Source: Aptenodytes patagonicus (taxonomy: Eukaryota > Chordata > Aves > Sphenisciformes > Spheniscidae). Taken from it: a stretch of DNA of 64,000 nucleotides. The notes under the pieces were generated by a model, which had not been told where the DNA came from, did not search any database, and was given only the letters and a program-made list of their open reading frames with translations. A program made the translations under genes and the position numbers. The number at the start of each line of letters is the position of its first letter. The stretch's first letter is position 1. Location of the stretch: positions 6,145,501-6,209,500 of the forward strand of contig NC_134963.1 in assembly GCF_965638725.1 (NCBI RefSeq), given 5' to 3'. Shown in pieces: positions 24,401 through 35,800 of this stretch.

Positions 24401-27400
24401 AAACGTACAATTAACCGGCAACATTATAAGTAATGTTATTTTAACAAGAAGCACTACCTCCAATTCAGATTTGCTCTTCCTGGAACTTCTTCTAACTGGG
24501 TAATAATCTGTCACTTTTCGATTTGGTGTTCTTCCTTGCGTTCTAAGGGATAAGAAAAACAGAGAACACGCGTATTTCAGACTATTTGTGACGTTACACC
24601 TCTAGGACAGAGGTATCTATAAGAAATTTTTATTGTCAGCTTGGTATGTTGAAAGGTAATCAATATGAACCAGTGTTTCTTATCAGTACTCTTCACTTCA
24701 AGACAAAAGCTACATCCCCTTTTCTTCCCCACGCTATTTCCATTACTCTGGTACTAATTCTTTAACAGTAAGAGTGAGATGCCATTGGAAACCACCTGAA
24801 GGTCACATTACAGGTCTGAAGCCCCCTGTGTGCCTTGCCAGAAGGCGCTCTAAAATTTAGGTCATGAAAACTGCTTGGCGAGGAATTTGTTAACGTTAGG
24901 TCACATTACTCCGACATCACGAGAAAGAGTATCAGCTCAGCCAGGAAGCCTCCAACTGTAATTAATCTAATATTCTGTTTCTGACAAGATACGTTCCCAT
25001 TTGTCCATAGAAAAGTAGGTCTTAATGGCTCATTAATTTCTTTTTCTATAGGTGATCAGCAAGTATTTCACTTGAGATAAAATACACTAGCCTTGCTCTC
25101 AAGAAAAACAAAAGTCCTCTGCAAGGTAGATAAATACTTTGGATGCTATTTTGTATTTTCAAAGGTATTATTCTTGAGAAAACAAAGAAGTCTCTTTTAA
25201 GATTTATTCCTCCCAACATATCCATTTGCTTAAAAAAAGGCAACAAGAGTAACATTAATTACAGGTCTGACTGTAGTTCCTGAAGGAAAAACGCAGACTG
25301 AAGCCGCCTGGTTCCAAAAGGACAGACAGAAGAAAAGCTTTTACAATTCCAGAAGTCACTTACTTTCTCCTTGGTCCACGCTTTGCTTTAACCATCTTTT
25401 TCTGAGCTGGCTTTGCATTAGCCTCATCAGCACAGTCTGAAGGCAGGGGCGTCTTTTGGGCTTCTACAGTTCCTTGGTTTTGATCAGAGGAGGGCACCGA
25501 AGTATTGCACCCACTTTCTTTATCTTTCTGGTCTTCTGGTTTCATAGCACCTTCAATTATATTGCCACCATTCTTTTTTTCTGGTGACAGGAAAATAAAG
25601 TAAGGCTCTGAACTTAGGATCACCTATACCAGAGTGCTTTAAATGAATCCCAATGGTTTCTACTCCAGGTTTCTAGTTCTGTCAAACTGGAGAAAGAGGA
25701 AGGGAATGATACAGTTTCTTTCTGCTAGAACCCAGCTAGGCTGTTACTCAACTTTTGACTAGTCAGTGCTACAGTACACGTAGTACAGAGGCAGGGGTGA
25801 GCGGAGAAAGGGAAAGGGTAAAACAGAGCCCAAATACTTTGTCACGTTAGGTTTGCGACTCAACAAGTCTTCCAAACCTGAACATGCAGCACCTTCAGTG
25901 CAGTGTTTGAAACAACTGCGCAGTTTGCATCTGGCATACTAAATTATCAAGTTGCCATAAGCTAATTTACATCCTGCACTGAAGAGGGAGAGGAAGCCTC
26001 TCCGGATCCTGCACTGCTGTGATCAGTAGCTGCAGACACTGGTACCAAGCGGCCAGTGCCACCCAGACAAAATCCACAGGAGCTGAAGGGCTGGGACTTA
26101 CAAGAAGTCTACCCCCCCCCCCCCCCAACCAACGCTTTCTTGGTTGCATGCATCCTACCATGATATGACCACATCCTCCTCCTCAGCCAACTGATTTAGA
26201 GGTAGGGGAGCATGGCTTAAAGCTGAATAAAGTTTTTATTTAAAGCAAATCACCAGGTTTAACAGTCCCATCTGCTGAGACAGATGCTCCAATCTCACTG
26301 GAGAAATGAAGCACAGCTGCAAGGCCACAGCAGTGGGCCAAGCTAACGCCATCTTCACTTTCCTGTCAAAACTGGGGAGCTAAGTTAGGAGCTAAAGGCA
26401 CTACATTTCCAGAAAGCCCGACGCTCCCTGTGTTGAGTGGGACTTAAAATACCTGCTCGCTAGAAGTGTTTGCATCAAAATGTTTTGACAAATTACCAAG
26501 GTTAAACACACCTTTGAACAGAAGCCAGCTTCCCCCCCCCCATATCCATAAACTTAGGGAACGTTCCCATTTCTAGTTGCTACAGTGAAGCGTCTATGAA
26601 GCCTGGCACTCAGCATCCACAATCTGTGCTCCTCCTTCTCACTGCCTTTATTTCATCCTGAAAATATAAGGATTGTTTCCTCTTCCAGCAGTACCTCTAC
26701 CTCCTACCTGATTTGACTTTGAATTGCCCTTATATAAATTAGTATAAAGTAGTCAAATTATAGAATAAACCAGTTTTAGGTAATAAAACAGAAAAAAAAA
26801 TTTAGATAAACTGCCAAACACTGACCTGAAGAATCAGAGTAGTAATAGAATTGCAGGGAGATTAGGGCATACTGACAACGCAAGCATTAGCTTTTTATAT
26901 CCAGAGAGACAATACAAACATAGCCAGGCAAAAAAACAGAGGAAGAATTGCCTGGTAAACCTGTGACCTAAGTTTTGAAAAGGATAAGGACACCCTCGTC
27001 TTTGTAGAGTCCCAGTTTGCCGATGGAGTTGTAGGACAGGGAAAGCAACTGGGCCAGGTGAGCTGCCTGGCCTTCTTGACTGTGCATTAAAGTTTTCAGA
27101 TTGGGGGTGGGGGGAGCACGTTTAATGACGCAAGCAATCCAAAGATCAATCTTACCATCTCCTTTCCTGTAGGTTTCGTTTAGTGTTTTGCCCTGACATT
27201 TCACCTCGTGATACATGACAGAGTTTTCTTCTTGAAGCGGGGGGCGAGCACCAGGAGTTTTGTTAGGATTCAGGTAGCTGTAGATTTTGGATTGACCAAT
27301 AAACACATTCTCCTAAAACAGACCCACACAAAAATCAGTACATCACAGAGGTGCGAGGTACATCAAAAGTCGGTATCCACAACGCGCTGCAAAGACCAGG

Positions 27401-29932
27401 GCTGACAGCTGACTGAGCTAATGCAAATTACGCCGCTTTAATGCATCGTCCTTGCTGCCGTTGCTATTTCTACTACGTGAAAACATAACGGTGGTAAGCA
27501 CTTGGAGAACTTTACTAATGCAAACTCTCAGTCCAAGAGGACTTTTCACATGAAACGTGGCAGGATGGGGTAGTCATAACTAACTCCAGCTTCCACCCTG
27601 CGCTTCACAGTATGAACTCTGGGGCTAAAAAAAACCCCCAACCCTGAGCTCTTCAGGAGGAAGACGGCCTCAAAGAGCACAAGCCAAAAAAAAAAATATG
27701 AATAACACAGCAAAAATTGCCCAAGCCTAGCACATACCTCTCATAGCCAGAGAGGTATGAGCTTACCCAAACACTCTCATGAGGTGTCAAATGTTACTGC
27801 GGTTAATTATATGCTCTACTGAGCAACACAGAAGACAGGAATCAGTTTTGCACAGTCTACCTTGAGTGACACCTCTCAGTGAAGTCTGGGAGATAAAGAA
27901 CGCTATCTTTTTATCCATTATATTTCACAAAATAAAGTGTAAGAGTCATTCACAGCAAAAAAAACATTAAAGAGTCTACACAAAACACTTACGCCCAGCC
28001 AGGAAAGTGGTAAAACCCTCTGGCACGGTCAAACACCACAGAGACGGGGGTTTGTACGCTGGCTTGGGCCCAGAGAACATCAACGGTGAGCCGTATCAAA
28101 TTTAGCAAAGTTTAGTGGAGTTGTGCCACCTTTGCTTTTACCATCTCCTGCCACCTCGCCAAGTTTGCCTATGCAGCGTATGGAGGGCACACAGATTTCA
28201 ACTGTGAAATCTCAGTGTCTGGACAAGTAGATGCAACTTGGCCAGAGTGAGTTTGTCTTGGCTATATTTCACTCAACTAAAAGCAATTTCCAGACGTTGC
28301 AAGCCAGTTAAAACAACAAAAACACCCATCCATTTTTTTTTTAGAAAAGCACACAAAGGTTCTCATTAGTTAAAAAAATAGCTCAAATATAGCTGACTAC
28401 GCAAATGCTCCAGTATATGTAGTCACACAAACACTAAAAAAAAGTAAACAAAGCACACAATAGAATACATAGAATAATTTTAATAATTAGCACAATCATG
28501 AGTAACAAACTTAACGCGTACATAATTCACACACAAAGTAAGACCAGTTAAAGGCTCAAATCTCAGTCCACAAATAAACTTTACTAAAGATTAAGATTAC
28601 AGTAGAACAGCCTGAGAAAAAGCAAGACAGACACCCCTTGACCCCCAATATTTCTGAAAGGCCTATCAAACACAAGACTTGCTTATTTAAAAAACGAGGG
28701 CTTTTAAGGATGAAATCCTGTGGAAACGCTCCATTTCAACAATTGCAAGCAGCGAACCCCGTGCTGCAGAGTTCTCAAGATTTAGCGAAGAGTTTAAACG
28801 TGGGCATTTCGGGAGAAAGCCAGCAGCAGCGAGCTGCAGCGGTCCACCTGCCAGCGGGGCCTTCTGGCTTCCAAGACACCATTAACAGGAAAGGAGCGGC
28901 TATTTTTCCAGCGCAGCTTCCTCCCCTCACTCCCAGCTCCCCGCCTGCTGCGCCCTCGGCGCTACCGAGACGGCGGCTGCCACGTCTTTGTCCGTGCCAG
29001 GCTTGAGACCCTCGAGAGCAGAGACCTTCCCAGCACAGCAGAGCACACCAAGGGCTGCTGAGGAGCTCTGGGACTCGATGCCATCGCCACAATTATTTCC
29101 ATGGGGGGGGGGGGTGGGGGGGGTGTTAAATGCAAAGTGACGATCAACCTCCGGCCAACCGCCTGTAACAGAACTACAGGACGGGGAAGACGGCGCGGAG
29201 GGATTGCCGAGCCTGGGGCCTGGCTGCTCGCCGACAGCGGCCCGCGCTTGCAGGGCAGCTGCGCGGCTGGGCACGGGGAAACACGGATAGAGTCCGATTC
29301 CTCTTAAAGTTAACCGATTTCTGAATGATCCGAGGAGCCCCAGACGCCAGGCGCCCGGGGCCCGCGCGGCTCCCCGGGGCAGCCCGCCCGCCGGCTCGCT
29401 CGCACCGCGGGGGGGGGGGGGGGGGGGGGGGGGGAAGCGGAGGGCGCAGCAGACCCCGGGAGCCGCCCGCCCCGTTCCGCCCGCCCAGGCCCGGGCAGTG
29501 CTTACCCCGCCGGCCCGGGGGCGGCCGGGGCCCTTCCTCTCGGCGCTCTCGGGGCTGGCCTCCTCCGCGCCGCCCGCCCTGGCCTTGGGCATGTTCTTCC
29601 CTAGGAGCAAGGGGAGAAGATCGGCGCCTGAGCCATGTCCGGCGCGGCCGCCCGCGGTCATCGCCCGGCCGCCGCGGCCTGCGCCATGTTTAAAGGGCTG
29701 GATGCGGCAGGGCGAGCCGCGGCGGCCCAGCCCCTTCCCGGCGAGCTGCGCACACCGCGCGGGGGAGGAGTCCCGCCGGCCCCGGCACCCCGCGCCTCCC
29801 GGGAGGAGCCTCCGCGCCGCGGAGATGCCCCGCGCCGCCCGGCCCCCGCGCCCGCCCCGTGCGACAGCCCGCCGCCCCGCCGCGCCGCGGCTCCGCTCCT
29901 CCCCGCCGCCGCGCCCGCGCACCTTTAGCCAT
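21430..29932 (-). CDS. KMT5A: KMT5A (SETD8/PR-Set7), histone H4 lysine-20 monomethyltransferase
   Basis: KMT5A is a nuclear enzyme that transfers one methyl group from S-adenosylmethionine to H4K20; it is needed for chromatin compaction and S/G2 progression. Eight coding exons on the minus strand: 29923-29932, 29506-29600, 27156-27312, 25364-25580, 24458-24542, 24041-24100, 22787-22977 and 21430-21640. Phases close exactly to give 341 aa (human short form 352). The N-terminus MAKGKNMPKARAGG parallels human MARGRKMSKPRA. An AT-hook-like KGPGRPR precedes ENVFIGQSKIYSY. A PCNA-type degron NRKVTDYYPVRRSSRKSK lies at residues 167-184. The SET domain (about 210-341) contains GKGRGVIATKHF, FVVEYHGDLIEITDAKKRE, NHS at 287-289 and YDYG at 323-326, and it ends HPWLKH. 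Exon 1 supplies only ten coding bases. All introns have GT-AG ends. Confidence 0.97.
21641..22786 (-). other. KMT5A: KMT5A intron 7
   Basis: Minus-strand donor GTAAGC follows TACTG, and the acceptor is TTCTTTCAG. Nothing else was recognised inside. Confidence 0.92.
22978..24040 (-). other. KMT5A: KMT5A intron 6
   Basis: Donor GTAACT, acceptor CAATGCAACAG. No repeat or RNA gene was recognised. Confidence 0.9.
24101..24457 (-). other. KMT5A: KMT5A intron 5
   Basis: Donor GTAGTG, acceptor CTTCTGCAG. No internal feature was seen. Confidence 0.9.
24543..25363 (-). other. KMT5A: KMT5A intron 4
   Basis: Donor GTAAGT, acceptor ending CTTAG. No internal feature was seen. Confidence 0.9.
25581..27155 (-). 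other. KMT5A: KMT5A intron 3
   Basis: Donor GTAAGA, acceptor CTGTCACCAG. It holds a C homopolymer run near 26112-26126 and no recognised mobile element. Confidence 0.9.
27313..29505 (-). other. KMT5A: KMT5A intron 2
   Basis: Donor GTAAGC, acceptor TCTGTTTTAG. It ends in CpG-island sequence with G-runs at about 29103-29121 and 29409-29434. AT-rich sequence fills 28.3-28.6 kb. Confidence 0.9.
29409..29434. repeat. G26 homopolymer tract
   Basis: Twenty-six consecutive G on the plus strand (C on the KMT5A-sense strand) lie just inside KMT5A intron 2, within the CpG island. The length as given may be affected by sequencing or assembly. Confidence 0.9.
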
Positions 29933-30420
29933 GACCGCGGCGGCGCGGCCCGGCGCCCAGGGGCCCCCCGCGGCCGGGCTGCCCCGACAGTCCCCGAGGA
30001 GCTCCCCCGCCGAAACCCAACCGCTCCGCAGGGAGACGCCGCGCTCCCCTCCGCAACCCCATTGGTTTAGCCGCGCGCCGATAACCGCGTCCGCGCCCCT
30101 GATTGGCGCGCAGAGCCGCACCCCGCCCTCTCCCTGTCACACGGAGACGGTCGCAGCTCCCGGGAACAGGGTTTAAACGCGAGTTCCCTGAGCGCCGATT
30201 GGCCCGTGCGAAGGGCAACCGGCGCTCTGATTGGCGAGCCGGGAAGGAACGCCCTTCCGCGGCAGGGTCCCGCCACGTGGTAGGCCGCCCCGCTGGGAGC
30301 GGGCCCCCGCCGGCCCCTCCGTGCCCCGCGGAGCGGCGGCGGGCGCCGGGACGTACCCCCGTCCTGGCCGGCCTGGGGTGCACCGGCATGGCCCGCTGCG
30401 GTCCCGTCAATACCTCCCGC
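29900..30420 (-). promoter_or_regulatory. KMT5A: KMT5A CpG-island promoter with four CCAAT boxes
   Basis: GC-rich sequence just upstream of the KMT5A start codon carries ATTGG at 30061-30065, 30102-30106, 30198-30202 and 30230-30234, which read CCAAT on the KMT5A strand. A CACGTG E-box lies at 30274-30279. Clusters of NF-Y CCAAT boxes without a TATA box are typical of cell-cycle (G2/M) genes, which suits KMT5A. The transcription start itself is not visible. Confidence 0.7.
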
Positions 30421-30439
30421 ACCTCTCGGCAGAGCACAC

Positions 30440-33400
30440 GGATCTCTGCTCCTGCCTCACAGCGGGGATCCGGGGGACCTCTAATTCTAGCGGGATCGTA
30501 CAACTGCTCTGCGAAGTTATTGCACTGTTTTATGCAATGTCCAGCTTAAATCTCCCTGGCTGAAATTTAAGCCTGTGATTTCAACCCTCAAAGCCTGCCT
30601 GGAGAACAGATGATACCCAAGTGCCGCACTCGAGCGTCAAAGCCCTTCTTGTGTAATCCCCGATTCCGTAACAAGGGCAGCTAAAAGATGGCACAACCAC
30701 AGAGCCGCCGCCGGAGAAGCCTGGACAGCCTTCAGCATCGGTGCCCTGGTCAGAAGCTCTCAACAGGTCTAGTACACGTACTTCGAAATCGGGAAAGTAC
30801 GACTGCGAAGATTAAAGCAGCAACAGGGCAAGAGGGCACACGGGGCAAGGGATGCTGAATGTTTCATCTTTGTTAGTGGATGTCGTCATGGGAGTTAGGA
30901 AATTACCACACAGGACCTCTTTGGTGCTCCACGTTAAGCGGAGCAATTATATTGAGCAACAACGAATGACTAGTCTTTCTTCTTATCGGTGTTAGCCCTT
31001 TTAAGACGGATCCAACAAGAGCTACCTGTGTGTGCTCAGGATAGGGGTCCGTAGCACGTGAGCTGACCCGAAGCGCTATCGTCACAGGGGATGGCTTCCC
31101 ACCGAAGGCTTATCTGCAGCCACAGGCCACTGCTTGCCTCTCGGGCACTCCTACAGTGAGACAATCAGCCAGTTCAGGACGGCGACACAACTGAAAACTA
31201 CCCTTTTCCTTAAGAAGAAGAACAGAAATAAACCACCGTCAACTTCAGCAAGAAACGCCCAGAGGGACGGCCTCACCCTCCCCGGCTGTCCCTCGGCGGC
31301 GGGCGAGCGGACAAAACACAGCTGCGGTGTGGCTACAGGGGAGATACCAGAAGGCAGCACGGTGTTTCAGCCTACCCACTCCTCGCTTTGTCATGGCTCT
31401 CCGCATAAACAGGCGCTTTGAGAAAAGGCAAAAGAAACCCAGCTCTGCATCGTCACCGTAATTTCTTATGTCTGCGTCTTCACTAGCAAGGCATACGTAT
31501 GCATCTCGCAGAAAGGCAACCAAAATGCACCAGGTGTTTTCCCGTAAACTCCAGCCGACACAGGGCTGCAGCCAGCTGACATCAGCCGGGCACCGTGTCG
31601 ATGAACTCCTCTGTCAAGGCAGGTACACCAAGCTCTCCAGAAGAGCACCGGAGCCCTTGGCAGACGCTGGTCGGATTTTTCCACCCCAATTCACGCTGTT
31701 CTTTTCACACAGCTAGGATGTGACTGGAAAAAATTCTTCATAAATTACCGATGATGATTTCCTTCTTGCGGTGATTGAGGAACACTGTTCCTTAACGTCT
31801 TGGGAAAGCTCTGGAAACACCTTTACTGTGGTTCTGCTCGGCTTTTGGGGGCTGGAGATTTTTAATATTAATTTTATATGTGTGTATTAAGCAAAGCGAC
31901 CGAGCTTGCATTGACGCTGCAATGGCGGGCCGCCACTAGAGGGCAAAGCAAGCCAAGCCATCATCTTCCCTAGAGCAACAAAGAAAACAATGTCACCTCT
32001 AAGCGGTCCCCGCTACCGGCACGGCGGGATCACGCTACGGATTAACACAACGCGCCGGCTTGCCCCCCTTACCTTTCCTCGGGGAGTTATGGCCAAAAAG
32101 CCAGTACCGAGGGGAAGCTAACGTGCTATCACACGCAAGCCCAAGAGGACGCGTCTGCCCGCAACCGCCCGTCACCGTGACTCGGGGCACACGGCACATG
32201 GCAAAGTGCAGGCCGACTCCTACACCCCAGAGGGAGCAGTGGGACCCCCGCCAGCACCGGCTTTAAAACCCAGGGACCTAAACGTTACCTCCCGTAGCGC
32301 GTAAGGGCCGCTCCTGCGAGCGCCGCGTTTCAATGCGGAAACGCGAAATAGTTTTGTGGGGGAAGGGAAGGAAAAATTAAGGAGCAAGGCGTTGGGTTTG
32401 CTCAGAGAGGAAAGAAAATCTTCCGAGTAAATACCTTCAGTCTAAACACTTCACCCAGTTTAAAAAAAAAATCTTACTTTTTAGGACTGGTTACCTTTGA
32501 ATTCAAAAGTTCAATTTCTTTCAAATATACCAACAAAACACGCTTGCTAAATATTTCCACCTGGGAGCACGTTCTTGCCATAGTTCTCACTCACGCAGCA
32601 CCCGTCATATTTGCAATTAAATAAATATCACAACGTTTACACAAATTTCTTACTCACAAGATGAAATCCTGACAATTTGTGTTTCAGCCACTGTACCTCT
32701 CCACTAGAAAGCAAGTAAAAACGATGCCCTAAGGGTAACTGTTGTGTGTTACATTAAAAAACATTATTTTATAAAGTCATATAGTAAAATGGCAGCAGGT
32801 GCTAACTGCATTTCACGGATTATAAAATATAATTACATTCAAAATAGTGTCCACTGATGATAAAAAAAGAGCGCCTCTGACAAAAAAAAGTGCATTCAGC
32901 AAGATCCTTAAGTTACATGCAAAATCGTAGGGAAACAGCGTCCTGCAGGTAATTCTGCGTGTGCTAATTTCACGCCAGTAGGAAGCATCGTCGCCATCCG
33001 TGGGATTACTCACCTCTCCCAGTTGAAGACGATCGCGAATCCTGCTCGCAGGCCTGACGGGTAACTATCCTTTCAACTCAAGACATCAAAAACGTCACTT
33101 TCTTGTCACAATCGCAGGGAGCTGCTTAGATGTATTTAACGTTAGATACACCGCGTGTGAACTGTACTTCATTGTGCCTTTATTTGAAGTGCGTAGAGGG
33201 CAATAATCAAGATATTAGCTGCCGTTTAAATTGTTCTTCTCATCTCTGGCCAGACTTCTGTCATCTTTTTCTCCATTTAGTGTCTGAAGCATCACTGATT
33301 AATCTGAATTACTTAAGTCAATTTAATTAACATTGCTTTGCCTTTAAATAGCTTAGCCTAAATCTGCCTAATCCTTTATTAATTTTAATCCTTGTTAAGT

Positions 33401-33850
33401 TTGTCTTAGCAATAAGTAAACTTGTATGAAATTGAATGAGCAGTACTGAACATTTTAAGCAGATTTCATGACCGCCCACACTTTATTTACGTCTACTTCG
33501 GTTTTATGTTAAAGTTCTTAAAAATTTTCCTATTCTTGCACAACTGGGAAAACGTTCTAATGCAAGACTGTCTCTTTTCGCAAAAATCTGCCAGACCGAG
33601 GGCCTGAAGTGCTAAAAAGCTCTCTCCAATCGTAAAACTAGCGCAAGTAGTCATCAGTTTTTCAAGCATAGTTAGCTCTTTGCAGCAGAAAATTTCACGT
33701 TAGCAGCTTGTGGAATATTTGCTAGGGAAAACTCATGTGCCAGCACATCCCCACAGGTGCGGCCCTCCCAGGCTGGTCAGGAGGAACGCTCCTCCGCGCA
33801 GCACCACCCCGTCACTCCTCATTCTCCTTGGGGGAGCCCAGGAAGCTCCA
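30440..33850. other. Intergenic region between divergent KMT5A and SBNO1
   Basis: I saw no coding exon. The one clear motif is a CTCF-like site at 31933-31945. The right half (32.4-33.7 kb) is AT-rich. No known repeat family was recognised. Confidence 0.55.
31933..31945 (+). promoter_or_regulatory. CTCF-like core motif
   Basis: CCACTAGAGGGCA matches the CTCF core CCASYAGRKGGCR at every position. It lies between the KMT5A and SBNO1 CpG islands. Confidence 0.65.
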
Positions 33851-33859
33851 GTGAGGGCA

Positions 33860-35800
33860 ACACCGGAGTCGTGGGACGATGAGGGCGCGGGGGGGAGGGG
33901 GGTGGCTGTACATATCCCCAGACGGGGTGGCACCGACCCCAGCAGAGCACCCGGAGCCCTACAAAGCCTCCTCAGCGTGCTTTCGCAGGGAGGCGCCCAG
34001 GCCCGGCTCCACAGGAACACCAGCGCCAACCGCGGCGGGACGGAACCGGGCGGCCGCCTGAAGGGAGACGCGTTCTGCGTCTGTTCTGAAGGCAGCGGGA
34101 GCACGGGCGGGGGGGGGGGGTGGGAGGCTGAGACAACAGCACTTCTCCTCGGGCCGGCAGCCCCGGGAGGCCGAGCGCCGCACCGAGGCCGAGCACCGCG
34201 CCCAGCCCGCGGCAGCCGCGCCCGAGGCCGCCCGCTCAGCTGCCAACCGCCGCCGGCGCCGCCTCCTCGACGCCTGCGCAAGCGCGCACGCGCGCGACGA
34301 CGGCCTCCCCCGCGCGGACACACGGCGCGCCTGCGCACTGCCCGCGCTGCGCGTCCCCGCCGCGGCGTCCCCGCCTCAGGCCCCCTGGTTTTTCTCCCAT
34401 GACGCCGCGAGAAGAGCCGGATCTCGCGAGAGCGCTGCCTATCGCGTCCTCGCGGCAGCCGCCATCTTGGATGGGCCGGGATCACGTGACCGCTTGCAGC
34501 CGTTCGCCTCCGCCTTCCCCTCCCCCACCCACCGGGAACCGGGCCCAGATCGTCAGTCTCGACTCCGGCCGCCGCGGTAGGGCTGGGCCCGCCCGCGGGG
34601 ACGTCGCTTTTTGAGGACGCTGGAGACGCCGGTTTTTTTGGGGGGGAACTTGCTGCCTTCCCCTGTTGCGGGGCAGGGAGAGACGAGGAGCGCCATGTCA
34701 CGTGACGGGGGAGCGCGCGCCAGAACCCGGCGGCGGCGGCGGCGGCGGCGGGGGGATGGGCGCGAGGCAGCGGCGGCGGCAGCCGGCCACGTGACTAGAG
34801 GCCAGGGTGGCGGGGGCTGGGTCACGTGGCGGGGAGCGCGCTCCAGCCGCGGGCGGCGGCTGGTGTCACGTGGGGAGGGTGCGCCGCGTCGGGCGGGGGG
34901 AGGCGCGGCGGTCACGTGGTGCGGTGCGGCGGGCGGCCCCAGCCCCCCTCCCCTCCCCCCCCCCGTGAGAGGGGAGGGAGGGCAAAGATGGCGGCGGTGA
35001 GTTAGAAAGCGGCGGGCGGCGGGGCCAGCGGCGGAGACTTCCAGGACCGGCCGCGGGAGGACCGAGAGCGAGCGAGAGAGAGTGAGTCCCGCTCCGCCCT
35101 TTCGCCTGGCGGCGGGCCTGCTCGGCCGCCTTGGGGCGCTCCCTGCGCGGCGCGGCCGCCGCGGCGCCCCCGGGGGTCCCCTCCCCTCAGTCCCTCGCCG
35201 CCGCGCACCGGGCGGCGGAGCCCGCCGCGGCGGGGGGGGTTTCCGAGAGGGAGGCCGCCGCGGCGGCGGCGAGCTCCGCGTTTCCCTCGGCCCCTCAGCC
35301 TGGGGCGGGCTGCGCGGCCGTCCCCGCCGGGGGTCCCCGGTGGGCCAGGGGCGGCGCGGCGTGCGGGGGAGGGCGCCGCTCTCTCGGTGGAGCCGCCGCT
35401 TCCCCGGGAGTCGGGCAAACTTTGTGCCGGAGGGCGTTGTGGGGGTGGAGGGGCCGCCTGGGCGGGCGGCGAAGCCCCCTGGCTCCGGGGAAACGTTTCG
35501 GTAGCGGTTGGCGGAGCTGGCGGCGCGGGGGTGGGGGGCGGCGGTGGGGCTGGCCTCCCTCCCTCCCCCCCCCCCCGCCCCTCCGCTCTGCTCGGGCAAA
35601 ATGGCATCGGGACCGCGGCGTCTCCCAGCCGGGTCCGCGCCGCTCGCCTTTGTGCGCTCTTTCCGCGGCTGGGTTAATTGTTAAGGTTTGAAATGGAGCC
35701 GCTCTGGTGAAACGAGGCGGCGGGGGGTGGGGGGGTGGTTGATTTATGGTGCTTGAGTGGCCCTGAAGGCTGCCGTGAGGCGCAACCTTTCGCCCTTCTC
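33860..35800. promoter_or_regulatory. SBNO1: SBNO1 CpG-island promoter, possibly bidirectional
   Basis: This is a dense CpG island with a TCTCGCGAGA palindrome at 34422-34431 and six CACGTG E-boxes at 34483, 34699, 34788, 34823, 34867 and 34913. A (CGG)n run lies at 34728-34750. YY1-type motifs face minus at 34458-34470 (GCCGCCATCTTGG) and plus at 34985-34995 (AAGATGGCGGC). The plus-facing motif is followed at once by a donor GTGAGT at 34997, so the SBNO1 first exon probably ends at 34996. A second donor-like GTGAGT is at 35082-35087. The minus-facing motif suggests an antisense start. Confidence 0.75.
34483..34918. promoter_or_regulatory. SBNO1: Cluster of six CACGTG E-boxes
   Basis: Exact CACGTG palindromes lie at 34483-34488, 34699-34704, 34788-34793, 34823-34828, 34867-34872 and 34913-34918. 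The second sits in the full palindrome GTCACGTGAC. Such sites are bound by bHLH-zip factors (USF, MYC/MAX, TFEB/MITF). Confidence 0.9.

Noticed and set aside
28927-30503. Long open frames in the KMT5A CpG island
   Set aside because: One includes the true exon 2 but runs through its donor; the rest are low-complexity and composition-driven.
33710-35691. Several frames of 120-348 codons in the SBNO1 CpG island
   Set aside because: They are stacked on both strands with low-complexity Arg/Pro/Gly content and show no recognisable domain or start context.
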